A stretch of 36,478 nucleotides of DNA from assembly GCA_028699215.1 (NCBI GenBank), contig JAQVVB010000003.1:1-36478 (forward strand). Direction: 5' to 3'. The notes beneath the pieces are model-generated. The model ran no database searches. It was not told where the DNA came from and saw nothing but the letters and a program-made list of their open reading frames with translations. Shown here piece after piece: positions 1 to 7,974 of this stretch (positions are counted from its first letter, which is position 1; each line of letters begins with the position of its first letter). The stretch is from Sphaerochaeta sp. Lineage in GTDB: Bacteria > Spirochaetota > Spirochaetia > Sphaerochaetales > Sphaerochaetaceae. Position numbers and translations under genes: made by a program.

Positions 1-985
1 AGGCCTTGGCGGCACTGTCCGCTTGGGCCTTTGTCTGAGCCAGCTTGGGAGGGTCGAGAATCATGACGTCATATTTATTTGCTTCAATCACGCGCATTTG
101 TTCAAAGATGTCACAGCATGTGGTGGTCACTTTATCCCTGCTGTTTTCTGGAATCGCCTTGGCATCCTGATTGATGTGGATGTGTACCAGACTCTGTTTC
201 AAAGCAACTTCGCTGGAGTCGAACAGGTCAACTGATTTTGCACCTGATCGCAAGGCATGAAGGGTGAAGGCTCCTGTGTAGGAACAACCATCAAGAACCA
301 CAGCATTCTTGCAATAAGGTTCTATCGCCTTGCGGTTTTCCCTCTGATCACAATAGAACCCACTTTTCTGGCCTTTTCCCGGGACGATTTCGTACAACAG
401 GTTGTCTTCACGGAAACGAAGCGGATCCAAGCGTTTGCTCGGGGTGAAGTATCCTCCATTCTGATAGAACAACACTGTTTCACTCATATGTTCCACCGAA
501 CAGAACGAGGCATCGGTAGTGACAATGATCATGTCTGGATGAAGAAGTTTATCCAAGGTGGAAACGATGAGATCCTTATGGTGATACGCTGACCTTGCAC
601 TGATGATGATCCTGATCAGGGTGCCGTATACATCTGCAACGAGACCTGGAAGCATGTCTGCTTCTCCGAAGATGATGCGGAAGGTGGTCGTTGAAGTGCT
701 CTTGTCGGCAAAAAAAGAGGCTCGTCTGAGAACACTCTCCTTGATGGTTCTTACCCACCAAGCATCATCTATCCTTTCTTGTTCATTCCAAGAGAGCAAA
801 CGGAGGGGGATATGGCTTTCTTTGTCATACCAACCCCAAGCTATGAACTTGCCTTCTTGTGTTATTGCTTTTGCAACACCAGCTTCCCCCTCGTCGGAGA
901 TGGACTCGATTGCACCGGAAAATACCCATGGGTGATGGCGAAGAAGCTGTTTCTCCTTGCCTTCTTTAATTGTAATGCACTGCAT
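1..985 (-). CDS. rlmI: 23S rRNA (cytosine) methyltransferase, RlmI family, partial
   Basis: The open frame runs from an ATG at 985 leftward past the window edge, so at least 328 residues are present and the C-terminus is missing. The N-terminus reads MQCITIKEGKE followed by HHPWVFSGAIE near residues 17-27, the usual beginning of the PUA-like domain of RlmI/RlmK proteins. The Rossmann methyltransferase part follows, with SGFYCDQRENR near residue 205, a glycine motif LDGCSYTGAFTLHAL near 232, and the LDPPK motif near 309, all in the family's order. Known members use S-adenosylmethionine to make m5C1962 in 23S rRNA. It is divergent from the HAD gene with 79 bases between them. No ribosome binding site precedes the ATG, and a promoter -10 lies only 6 bases upstream. 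Family is confident; exact target base is inferred. Confidence 0.9.
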   Translation of the reverse strand, partial: MQCITIKEGKEKQLLRHHPWVFSGAIESISDEGEAGVAKAITQEGKFIAWGWYDKESHIPLRLLSWNEQERIDDAWWVRTIKESVLRRASFFADKSTSTTTFRIIFGEADMLPGLVADVYGTLIRIIISARSAYHHKDLIVSTLDKLLHPDMIIVTTDASFCSVEHMSETVLFYQNGGYFTPSKRLDPLRFREDNLLYEIVPGKGQKSGFYCDQRENRKAIEPYCKNAVVLDGCSYTGAFTLHALRSGAKSVDLFDSSEVALKQSLVHIHINQDAKAIPENSRDKVTTTCCDIFEQMRVIEANKYDVMILDPPKLAQTKAQADSAAKA

Positions 986-991
986 AGGTAA

Positions 992-1020
992 ACAGTATCT
1001 GAAGCACGCTATTTTGTCAA
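992..1020 (-). promoter_or_regulatory. Promoter of rlmI, leaderless type
   Basis: Read on the minus strand: a perfect -35 TTGACA (1020-1015), a 17-base spacer and a -10 TACTGT (997-992). Six bases separate it from the ATG at 985, so transcription should begin at or next to the start codon. No Shine-Dalgarno sequence fits in between. Confidence 0.6.
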
Positions 1021-1028
1021 AACGTTTG

Positions 1029-1058
1029 TTGACTTGCATTGCCTAGATACCCGATAAT
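1029..1058 (+). promoter_or_regulatory. Promoter of the HAD phosphatase gene, leaderless type
   Basis: -35 TTGACT (1029-1034), 18-base spacer, -10 GATAAT (1053-1058), then six bases to the ATG at 1065. The predicted start of transcription falls on the start codon. Its -35 is back to back with the -35 of rlmI, 8 bases away. Confidence 0.6.
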
Positions 1059-1064
1059 GACATT

Positions 1065-1760
1065 ATGCAAGATTCCGCAACCCAAGCGATCCTTTTTGAC
1101 CTCGATGGGACGCTTGTTGATACGATTGAAGATATACGGGTGGCTATGAATGTAGCCTTGGATGCAGAGAAATTAGAACCTCTCACCACAGAGATGACCA
1201 AACAAGTGGTTGGAAGAGGTTTACGTAATGCGCTTATTGCTGCGTGTACACTTCGCTTTCGAGACGTTTCACAAACCAGATTAAACGAACTGTATGAGCT
1301 GATGATGGGCCATTATCGTATGCATTATGCTGATAAAAGTAGAAGCTATGAAGGAATTCCTGCCTTGTTGAAAACCTTGAACGATAGGAACCTACCCATC
1401 GGCATTTTTTCCAATAAGGAGGATGGTCTCACCAAGGCGATTGTTTCGAAGATGTTTCCTTCCATCCAGTTCGTCTGGGTGAGGGGCATGCGTGACGATT
1501 ATCCGCGAAAACCTGACAAATCAGGAGTGTTGCGCTTTATCGGGAAAGTTGGAATTGAGATGCAAAACTTGCTTTATGTCGGTGATTCTGAGGTTGACTA
1601 TCAGACATCTGTGAATGCAGGCTGCCGTCATGTGCTGGTGACGTGGGGCTTTCGGCCAAAAGAAGAGCTTTTAACGATACCAGACGCTCATCTTGTAGAT
1701 TCCGTGAATGAATTGGAGGATGCAATCTATGGCTTACAACGAGAAAGATCTGAGAAATAA
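1065..1760 (+). CDS. HAD superfamily hydrolase, phosphoglycolate phosphatase-like
   Basis: 231 residues with all four HAD motifs in order: ILFDLDGTLVDT near residues 9-20 (nucleophile D12, acid/base D14), a motif II serine in GIFSNKED near 116, a lysine in YPRKPDKSG near 148, and the metal-binding VGDSEVDY near 173. The helical cap between motifs I and II suits the Gph/PGP subfamily, which dephosphorylates small metabolites such as 2-phosphoglycolate. The true substrate cannot be read from sequence. The 3' end overlaps the next gene by 32 bases, so the two are probably co-transcribed. The ATG has no ribosome binding site but sits directly behind a promoter. Confidence 0.88.
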   Translation: MQDSATQAILFDLDGTLVDTIEDIRVAMNVALDAEKLEPLTTEMTKQVVGRGLRNALIAACTLRFRDVSQTRLNELYELMMGHYRMHYADKSRSYEGIPALLKTLNDRNLPIGIFSNKEDGLTKAIVSKMFPSIQFVWVRGMRDDYPRKPDKSGVLRFIGKVGIEMQNLLYVGDSEVDYQTSVNAGCRHVLVTWGFRPKEELLTIPDAHLVDSVNELEDAIYGLQRERSEK

Positions 1761-3441
1761 GGCTGAAATCTATATTCAAGCTGAACATGAAACCACCTTC
1801 CGAAAAGAAGTTGAAGACGACCTTCTTGCAAAAAACTGGGAGTCCCTCTACGACAGGTTCTATACAAGCTTGGCTTTCGGAACCGCTGGCATGAGAGGTG
1901 TTCTTGGTGGTGGGACCAACCGGATGAACTGCTATATGGTCCGTAAGGTCACCCAGGGGCTGAGCGATTATTTGAGTGAAGAATCCAGCAACCCTTCGGT
2001 GGTCATTGCCTATGACAGCCGAAACTATAGTGAACTTTTTGCCATGGACGCATCTTTGGTCCTTGCTGCCAACGGGGTGTCTGTATTTCTCTATGATACG
2101 TTGCATCCCGTTCCCATGCTCAGTTTTGCAGTCAGATATCTGCAGACCACTGCGGGCATTGTCATAACGGCGAGTCACAACCCATCTAAATACAATGGAT
2201 ATAAAGTATATTGGCGTGATGGGGGGCAGGTGACCCCTCCCCATGATTTCAGCATTGCAGAGCGGGCCAATTCGGTGAAATTCGAGAACATCAAGGAAAT
2301 CACTGAGCAGAGTGCACGGTCAAAGGGCCTTTTGGTTCCCGTTCCCGATAAGGTCGACCAAGCCTATTATCACATGGCGCTTGCAAGCCTGAGACGCCCT
2401 TCCTTGGTTCAGAACAGCCCCATCACGGTTGCCTATACTCCGCTTCATGGTACCGGAAACGTTCCGGTGAGGCATCTGCTGGATCAGGTCGGAATCAGAT
2501 GTGTGGTCGTCCCTGAACAGGAAATGCCTGATGGGAATTTCCCAACCGTTGTTCTTCCCAACCCTGAAAGTGCACAAGCTATGGAAAGAGTCCTCTCCCT
2601 TGCAAAATCGGAGAAAGCAGACATTGTCTTGGGTACTGATCCTGATGCTGACCGTTTGGGCATCGCCATTCCTCTCACCAAGCAGAAGGATACCTATCGT
2701 TTGCTGAGTGGAAACCAGATAGCTACCTTGTTATGCGACTATTTGATCAACACCGCCACAGAACTTGGGTTGAATTCCAAGAAACCTTTGTGTGTAAAAA
2801 GTCTGGTGACTACTGATTTGGTGAAGAGAATAACTGAAGCCCATGGGGGCACCTGCAAGGATGTGCTTACTGGATTCAAGTATATCGCAGAACAGATTGC
2901 CGACTTGGAAGGAGAGAGGGGAGAACTTGAGTATTTTCTCTTCGGTTGTGAAGAAAGCTATGGGTATCTTACCGTTCCACAGGTTCGCGATAAAGACGCG
3001 GTAAGCTCTGCTCTCGCAGCAGTGGAGATGATGTGTTACTATGCTGAACAAGGACTTACACTCCAAGAACGTCTTGATGCAATCTATCAGGAGTATGGAT
3101 ATAGCACAGAAGCTGTATTTTCTCGTGACTACGAGGGAGCCGCAGGTAAAGAAAAAATGGCTTCGATCATGGCGAACCTGCGTAACTTGAAACAGGGCGA
3201 TCAACTTGGGGGAAAAGTCATAGCTTCCATCAGTGATTTGCTTTCAGGCAAGGAAACTGGATTTCCTTCTTCTGATGTATTGATTTTGTATTTTGAGACT
3301 GGCGAAAAGTTGGTGGTTCGTCCTAGTGGAACTGAACCAAAAATCAAATACTATCTCTTTGTTACTGCGCAGAAAGGGGGTAGGAAAGAGTTGGAAGAAA
3401 AGCTTCCAGATCTTATTGAATCATTCAAGGTGGCTTTATAA
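1729..3441 (+). CDS. Phosphoglucomutase/phosphomannomutase (alpha-D-phosphohexomutase)
   Basis: 570 residues, the size of PgcA-type phosphoglucomutases. The phosphoserine loop TASHNP is near residue 148, the Mg-binding loop GTDPDADRLG near 303, the sugar-binding GCEESYG near 405 and the phosphate-binding RPSGTEPKIKYY near 530. Such enzymes interconvert hexose 1- and 6-phosphates in the cytoplasm, linking glycolysis to glycan precursors. I chose the ATG at 1729 because GGAGGA lies 8 bases upstream (1715-1720); an upstream GTG at 1708 in the same frame has no such site. It overlaps the HAD gene by 32 bases, which suggests translational coupling. Glucose versus mannose preference cannot be decided here. 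Confidence 0.92.
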   Translation: MAYNEKDLRNKAEIYIQAEHETTFRKEVEDDLLAKNWESLYDRFYTSLAFGTAGMRGVLGGGTNRMNCYMVRKVTQGLSDYLSEESSNPSVVIAYDSRNYSELFAMDASLVLAANGVSVFLYDTLHPVPMLSFAVRYLQTTAGIVITASHNPSKYNGYKVYWRDGGQVTPPHDFSIAERANSVKFENIKEITEQSARSKGLLVPVPDKVDQAYYHMALASLRRPSLVQNSPITVAYTPLHGTGNVPVRHLLDQVGIRCVVVPEQEMPDGNFPTVVLPNPESAQAMERVLSLAKSEKADIVLGTDPDADRLGIAIPLTKQKDTYRLLSGNQIATLLCDYLINTATELGLNSKKPLCVKSLVTTDLVKRITEAHGGTCKDVLTGFKYIAEQIADLEGERGELEYFLFGCEESYGYLTVPQVRDKDAVSSALAAVEMMCYYAEQGLTLQERLDAIYQEYGYSTEAVFSRDYEGAAGKEKMASIMANLRNLKQGDQLGGKVIASISDLLSGKETGFPSSDVLILYFETGEKLVVRPSGTEPKIKYYLFVTAQKGGRKELEEKLPDLIESFKVAL

Positions 3442-4221
3442 ATGATTACCTGTTATGCATTGCTTAGAAAGGGTGAAAGAAACCTGTATCTCAGTCCATA
3501 TCTCCAGACTGAAAAAACCTCGCTTTGGGATCCAGAAGAAGCTGTTGTTTTGAAAAGCAGTGGTATGCTGACCAAATCTCAGAAAGATGAGGCTTCGTAT
3601 GCCCTGTATGCTGCAATAGACTTTTCAGTGGACCGTTGGATCCAAGACAAGCAATATGTTCCTCGCTTGTTGGTTTCCTCTTTGGTTTTCATGGTCGTCT
3701 ATTTCTTCATGTCATTGGTCATCAGAGATCCCATACCTATGGTTGATGAACTGCTCATCAGTTCTGGACTGACCATCTTCAGTTGGATTGCCCTTGCTAA
3801 GCGCGATACACGTTCTTCTTTGGCCATCAAACGCCGGTATGAATTGAAAGCTTCTGCAGGCAGTCCTGATTTTTTGCAGGACGAAGGACTTTTTGCCTTG
3901 GAATCCTATCTTGAAGACTCATCTCAGCTTGATAGGCTTGACCTTTGCAATTCGCTTTGTCTTTCCTCAAAGGATCCTCTTGCACCACTTTCGTATGAAC
4001 AGGCACCACCATGGGTGGAAGAAGTGTTGCTTTTACTGGAACTTCATATGAAGGTCAATCAAAAATTTCTCTATCGTTATTATAAAAAAGTTTGCTCTCT
4101 TCGTGAAGGAAAGCGGGCAAGTTCCAAGCTGTCGGCCCGATTGTTCCACCTCTCCATGCAACAAAAACTTGATATTCCCCAGTTATCTCTTTGTGTGGCA
4201 TTACGTGAACAGATGAGCTGA
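3442..4221 (+). CDS. Predicted membrane protein of unknown function
   Basis: 259 residues starting at the ATG immediately after the mutase stop codon, so it is very likely in the same transcript. Residues about 73-92 (LLVSSLVFMVVYFFMSLVIR) and about 104-120 form two closely spaced hydrophobic segments. The long N- and C-terminal parts are soluble, rich in Leu, Ser and charged residues, and look helical. The topology suggests both ends on the same side of the membrane, probably the cytoplasm. I recognise no catalytic motif or named family. The continuous frame, operon position and absence of another sensible frame support it as a real gene. Confidence 0.75.
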   Translation: MITCYALLRKGERNLYLSPYLQTEKTSLWDPEEAVVLKSSGMLTKSQKDEASYALYAAIDFSVDRWIQDKQYVPRLLVSSLVFMVVYFFMSLVIRDPIPMVDELLISSGLTIFSWIALAKRDTRSSLAIKRRYELKASAGSPDFLQDEGLFALESYLEDSSQLDRLDLCNSLCLSSKDPLAPLSYEQAPPWVEEVLLLLELHMKVNQKFLYRYYKKVCSLREGKRASSKLSARLFHLSMQQKLDIPQLSLCVALREQMS

Positions 4222-4253
4222 AGCAATTTGATACACTAATCTTCTCACTCTAT

Positions 4254-5687
4254 ATGCGGGGTTCATGGTACGTACGTTTTGGGATCATCACTGTGGTCCC
4301 TGTATTTTTTTATACCGCCACCGGCGCTTCCTTTCTCTTGGACTTTCCGATTTTCTTTGTTTTAGGAGAGTTCTTTCTCGCTTTCCTCTGGTTTCAGATA
4401 TGTCCTCATCTCAAAAAAACCATTCTTATACTCAGTACTGCACTCGTTCTCTTTTATATGGTTTTTAGTTGGGCAAGCCAGAACAACCGTGTGGGGTTTG
4501 CCTTTGCACAAGATCGGATTGTTTCTTTGGGTGGCAAATTGGTCGAGGATTCCCTTCTCAGCAGAAGTGGTTACCAATTGCTTAGGGTCTCTCTTGTTGA
4601 TTGCGCTACGAATGATGGAGCTGCAGGGAGCGCCAAAGGGGTGGTTTCCCTGCTTAGTGAAGTAGGTGAGGTGCTTGTAAGTGGAAGCAGCATAGTATGT
4701 AGTGGTTCGTTTTCTGACGACGGCACGCTATTTTTTGCTGAGAAACTTCAAGTAACCGACATCCCTGCTTTTGCTCTGTTGCGAAGACGGGTACTTCACC
4801 ATTTGGAACTCCGATTCCATGCAATATTCCCTCATGAAGAGAGTAGGGCTCTTGCAATGATGCTACTCTTGGGAAGAAGCAGCGATGATGCTTTTTCTTT
4901 GAAGGATTTGAGTCTTTCCAGTGGGTGTGCTCATATTCTCGCGCTTTCTGGGATGCATCTCCAATTTTTCCTATCTCTTTCCAGTATCGTCTGCATGCAT
5001 CTTTTTTCCAAGCGTAAGGGAAGGTATATCGCTTTGGTTGTTCCCTTGCTGTTTGTCTTGCTTGCCGGTCCCAAACCATCCCTTGTCCGGGCGATGGGGA
5101 TGTACCTTTGCTCACTGTTTTTATGGAAAGGGTCGTCACACTCATACTATGCCTATGCTTGTACTGCATTAGTGCAGACATTGCTTTTCCCTGAAAGTCT
5201 TTCAAGTGCAGGGTGTCTGTTCAGTTATGCTGCCTATGGAGGCTTGCTGTGTGCCAATTTCATAAACCTATATCGGCCGAAAAGTATCAATGCACTGTTT
5301 GTATCGCTGTTTGCAGTGCTGTTTACCGCGCCGGCTTCTCTTCTCATGACAGGAACCTGGCAAATAGCAGGCATATTCATAGCTCCATTGGCTTCACTGC
5401 TTATATTCTGGGCGATGGCTCTTTCCTTGCTTGCCCTCTTGTTTGGCTCGACCTTTGCCATTGGGGTCGAATTGCTTTATCATGTGTTATTGAGCATACT
5501 GGAAATCGGCTCTCGTTGTTTTGGGGGTGGGTTCTCTTGGACTGGCTACTTGGTCTATCTGCTTGTTGTGTTGACCTGTCTTGCAACTATTGGATATGCT
5601 GAACGCGTTTTGCATAGAAGAAGGAGAAACTCTTATGAGTTGGAAGTTCGCGTACGATTCACCGACAGCAATAACCAAACTGCTTGA
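4254..5687 (+). CDS. ComEC/Rec2-family membrane protein, without the metallo-beta-lactamase domain
   Basis: 477 residues, mostly hydrophobic segments. The core motif CAHILALSGMHLQFFLSL near residues 224-241 matches the competence-domain signature (family form G..HLLAVSGLH) of ComEC, the inner-membrane channel for DNA uptake. A short soluble N-terminal region with several cysteines resembles the extracytoplasmic DUF4131/OB part. Full-length ComEC such as that of Bacillus subtilis is about 770 residues and ends in a metallo-beta-lactamase-like domain; this protein stops straight after the membrane region. No ribosome binding site is visible before the ATG. A promoter-like TTGATA (4228-4233) lies 17 bases from TATATG (4251-4256), which overlaps the ATG, so a later start is possible. 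The last 53 bases overlap rsmA. Confidence 0.8.
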   Translation: MRGSWYVRFGIITVVPVFFYTATGASFLLDFPIFFVLGEFFLAFLWFQICPHLKKTILILSTALVLFYMVFSWASQNNRVGFAFAQDRIVSLGGKLVEDSLLSRSGYQLLRVSLVDCATNDGAAGSAKGVVSLLSEVGEVLVSGSSIVCSGSFSDDGTLFFAEKLQVTDIPAFALLRRRVLHHLELRFHAIFPHEESRALAMMLLLGRSSDDAFSLKDLSLSSGCAHILALSGMHLQFFLSLSSIVCMHLFSKRKGRYIALVVPLLFVLLAGPKPSLVRAMGMYLCSLFLWKGSSHSYYAYACTALVQTLLFPESLSSAGCLFSYAAYGGLLCANFINLYRPKSINALFVSLFAVLFTAPASLLMTGTWQIAGIFIAPLASLLIFWAMALSLLALLFGSTFAIGVELLYHVLLSILEIGSRCFGGGFSWTGYLVYLLVVLTCLATIGYAERVLHRRRRNSYELEVRVRFTDSNNQTA

Positions 5688-6528
5688 GGTACATGGTTTG
5701 TCGATGAGCAAGAAGTTCGGCCAGAACTTTCTCTTATCCAGACAAGTCAGAGAGCATATTGTTGATGAAATGAAGATTGATGATTCCATGAAGGTATGGG
5801 AAATCGGTCCCGGCATTGGTTCATTGACCGCCCATCTTTTGGAAGCAGGTTGTATGGTTACTGCCTTTGAAATCGACCATGGATTCTGTAGGATTCTTTC
5901 CGATGAAGCCTTTGGGGATGATGAGAACTTTCGTCTCATTGAAGGGGACGCATTGAAAACCTGGGAGAAGCTCTTCAAAGTGGAAGGGACTCCTGATAGG
6001 ATTTGCGGCAACCTCCCGTATAATGTAGGTTCTGTTTGTATCGCCAAGCTGATCGAAGGCAAATGTCTTCCCCAAAAAATGGTATACACGCTTCAAAAAG
6101 AGGTTGCAGATAGACTTTGTGCACAACCTGGTGACAAGGAATGGTCTTCCTTCACGTTGCTTGCCCAGATGGATTATGTGGTTAAATCAGCTTTTTCTAT
6201 AAATAGTGGTGCTTTTTACCCGGTTCCCAACGTGACCAGCAGTGTCATCACCATGGACAAAAGGGAAAAACCCTTGGTGGATCCATCTCTTCGGGATTTG
6301 TTTCTGATGGTGATCAGAGACCTGTTTGCCCAGAGAAGAAAGACGGTGAAAAACAATCTTCTCAGTGGAAAAACTGGGGCGATCATTGGAAAACTAGGGG
6401 TTGATGATGTACTGGAATCCAGTGGAGTCTTGCCTGGCAAACGTGCCGAGCAACTTGATTGGGCACAGTTCATCGCCATCAGTGAAGCTATTTCCAACTA
6501 TCGAGCCAAGAACCTTTCAGATAACTGA
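5635..6528 (+). CDS. rsmA: 16S rRNA (A1518/A1519-N6,N6) dimethyltransferase
   Basis: 297 residues, normal for RsmA (KsgA). KKFGQNFLL near residues 22-30 is the family's opening motif, VWEIGPGIGSLTAHLLEAG near 54-72 binds S-adenosylmethionine, FEIDHGF is the acidic ribose-binding motif, and CGNLPYN near 125 is the catalytic N-L-P-Y motif. The enzyme dimethylates two adenines in helix 45 of 16S rRNA late in small-subunit assembly. I chose the ATG at 5635 because AAGGAG (5621-5626) lies 8 bases upstream. The gene begins inside the comEC-like frame. Its 3' end overlaps the oppositely oriented MATE gene by 41 bases. Confidence 0.96.
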   Translation: MSWKFAYDSPTAITKLLEVHGLSMSKKFGQNFLLSRQVREHIVDEMKIDDSMKVWEIGPGIGSLTAHLLEAGCMVTAFEIDHGFCRILSDEAFGDDENFRLIEGDALKTWEKLFKVEGTPDRICGNLPYNVGSVCIAKLIEGKCLPQKMVYTLQKEVADRLCAQPGDKEWSSFTLLAQMDYVVKSAFSINSGAFYPVPNVTSSVITMDKREKPLVDPSLRDLFLMVIRDLFAQRRKTVKNNLLSGKTGAIIGKLGVDDVLESSGVLPGKRAEQLDWAQFIAISEAISNYRAKNLSDN

Positions 6529-7876
6529 ACAAGCAGATGATGCCTCTGAGCATCAAATCGCTCATCATTGCAATCCACACTCCCTGCAACCCAAGATTTG
6601 TCGTATGAAGCAGAATCCAAGCCAAAGGGAGGCGGAGAAGCCACATCCCTGCCAAAGAAATAAGGAAGGGGCCTTTCGTATGTCCAGAGCCTCTCATGAC
6701 CCCGAATACCAACATGGAAAGTCCAAATGCCGGTTCAGCGAACGCTTCGATTCGCAGTACTTTGGTTCCGATGAGAATCACTTGCGCATCTTGGGTGAAA
6801 AAGCCCATCAACTGAGGGGCGAAGACATAGAGGATCACTCCCATGAAACTCATAAGCAACGTACCGAGTATGGTGCAGCTGTCTGCATAGCGTTTAGCCA
6901 ATGCTTTGTCTTCATGTCCTAAGGATTGGGCTACCAAGGTTGTTGCCGCAGTTGAAAAACCCGAAGGAGGAAGATAGGTGATGGATTCTGCAGTATTGGC
7001 CAGGTAATGGGCGGCGAGGGCTGTCGTTCCCAGGGTGCTCACCATTTTGGTGAAGAAAATCTGTCCAAAGGATAGCGTTGAACGCTCTAGTGCTACAGGA
7101 ATACCCAGACGCATTGCTTGGTTTTGGATCTGTCTGTCGAACCTCCAGTTTCCTTGCAAGGTGATATGGATGGAATTGTGTCCCTTGAAGAGTGACAACA
7201 GCAACAAGATGGCGGTAAGGCTGCAGGAGATGCTTGTCGCAATGGCAGCTCCTTTCACCCCGAGTCCCAAAGCGGGGAGCGTGAAGGAACCTAGTTTCAC
7301 GATGGGGAAAATGAAAAAGAGGTTCAGCAGTATGTTTGCCAGGTTGTTGAAACCATTGAGATAGAGAGGAGTCTTGGAATCCCCACTGCAACGAAACAGG
7401 GTGCTGATGGTGATCATCATCAAATTCGGCATATACCCCAGTGCAATGTAGGTCATGTACTCTGTGGATAAGGTTCGTACCGTCGCTTCTGCACCAATCC
7501 AATAAGGTAGGTATCGTGCGATGATGGTGAAAAGAAAGGTAAGAAGTAAGCCATACACCACAGCTGATCCCAAGGCTTGTCTGATGACGAGTTGCGAGCG
7601 GTCTCTCTTTCCCGCCCCTAGGTTTCTTGCCATTAAAACCGAGAAACCGATGGCGATGGCATTCATCCAACCATTCACCAGGTAGATGGTGGAGTTCGTC
7701 ACCGATATTGCAGCAGTTGCTTCAGCTCCCAAAGATCCGACCATGGCCGAGTCGACATACGTTACGGTCACCTGGAGGATTTGTTCTAAAATGGTAGGCC
7801 ATGCCAAAGCCCAGATGATATGTCTTGTTGGAATTGAAGTATCCAACAAATTGAGGGGAGTCTTCATTGCTGACAT
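6488..7876 (-). CDS. MATE-family multidrug/cation exporter (first copy)
   Basis: 462 residues, the usual MATE length. About twelve hydrophobic segments form two similar halves. The first half reads PTILEQILQVTVTYVDSAMVGSLG, typical of NorM/DinF-type proteins, and the second half includes PSGFSTAATTLVAQSLG. Members use Na+ or H+ gradients to export organic cations. I chose the ATG at 7876 because AAGGAA (7891-7886) is 9 bases upstream; the in-frame ATG at 7867 is an alternative, while the codon at 7939 lies beyond the pta terminator and is unlikely. It lies downstream of pta on the same strand but behind an intrinsic terminator. Substrate unknown. Confidence 0.92.
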   Translation of the reverse strand: MSAMKTPLNLLDTSIPTRHIIWALAWPTILEQILQVTVTYVDSAMVGSLGAEATAAISVTNSTIYLVNGWMNAIAIGFSVLMARNLGAGKRDRSQLVIRQALGSAVVYGLLLTFLFTIIARYLPYWIGAEATVRTLSTEYMTYIALGYMPNLMMITISTLFRCSGDSKTPLYLNGFNNLANILLNLFFIFPIVKLGSFTLPALGLGVKGAAIATSISCSLTAILLLLSLFKGHNSIHITLQGNWRFDRQIQNQAMRLGIPVALERSTLSFGQIFFTKMVSTLGTTALAAHYLANTAESITYLPPSGFSTAATTLVAQSLGHEDKALAKRYADSCTILGTLLMSFMGVILYVFAPQLMGFFTQDAQVILIGTKVLRIEAFAEPAFGLSMLVFGVMRGSGHTKGPFLISLAGMWLLRLPLAWILLHTTNLGLQGVWIAMMSDLMLRGIICLFSYLKGSWLDSWK

Positions 7877-7921
7877 GCACGTTGTTTCCTTGAAAATTGA
7901 GACTGAATGGGGCAAGACAAG

Positions 7922-7950
7922 AGAAAAACGGGACCGCACGCGGCCCCGTT
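7922..7950 (-). terminator. Intrinsic terminator of pta
   Basis: On the minus strand AACGGGGCCGC pairs with GCGGTCCCGTT (7950-7927). This gives about 10 pairs with one G-U, around a tiny loop, followed by five T residues (7926-7922). It lies 25 bases after the pta stop and before the MATE start. Confidence 0.85.
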
Positions 7951-7974
7951 GGGTAATGAAAATCGAGAAGAGAA

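Noticed and set aside
1537-2244. Minus-strand open frame of 235 codons inside the HAD and mutase genes
   Set aside because: Both plus-strand genes have full family motifs here; the antisense protein has no recognisable pattern or ribosome binding site and is a shadow.
4228-4256. TTGATA-N17-TATATG as the promoter of the comEC-like gene
   Set aside because: The -10 would overlap the ATG, so it could serve only a later start; no better start is evident. Kept as a remark, not a feature.
4654-5205. Minus-strand open frame of 183 codons opposite the comEC-like gene
   Set aside because: Low-complexity composition from reversed hydrophobic codons; no start signals.
6912-7670. Minus-strand frame of 252 codons overlapping the first MATE gene in another frame
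   Set aside because: His/Arg/Ser-rich translation typical of an off-frame read of a membrane protein; the MATE frame is clearly coding.
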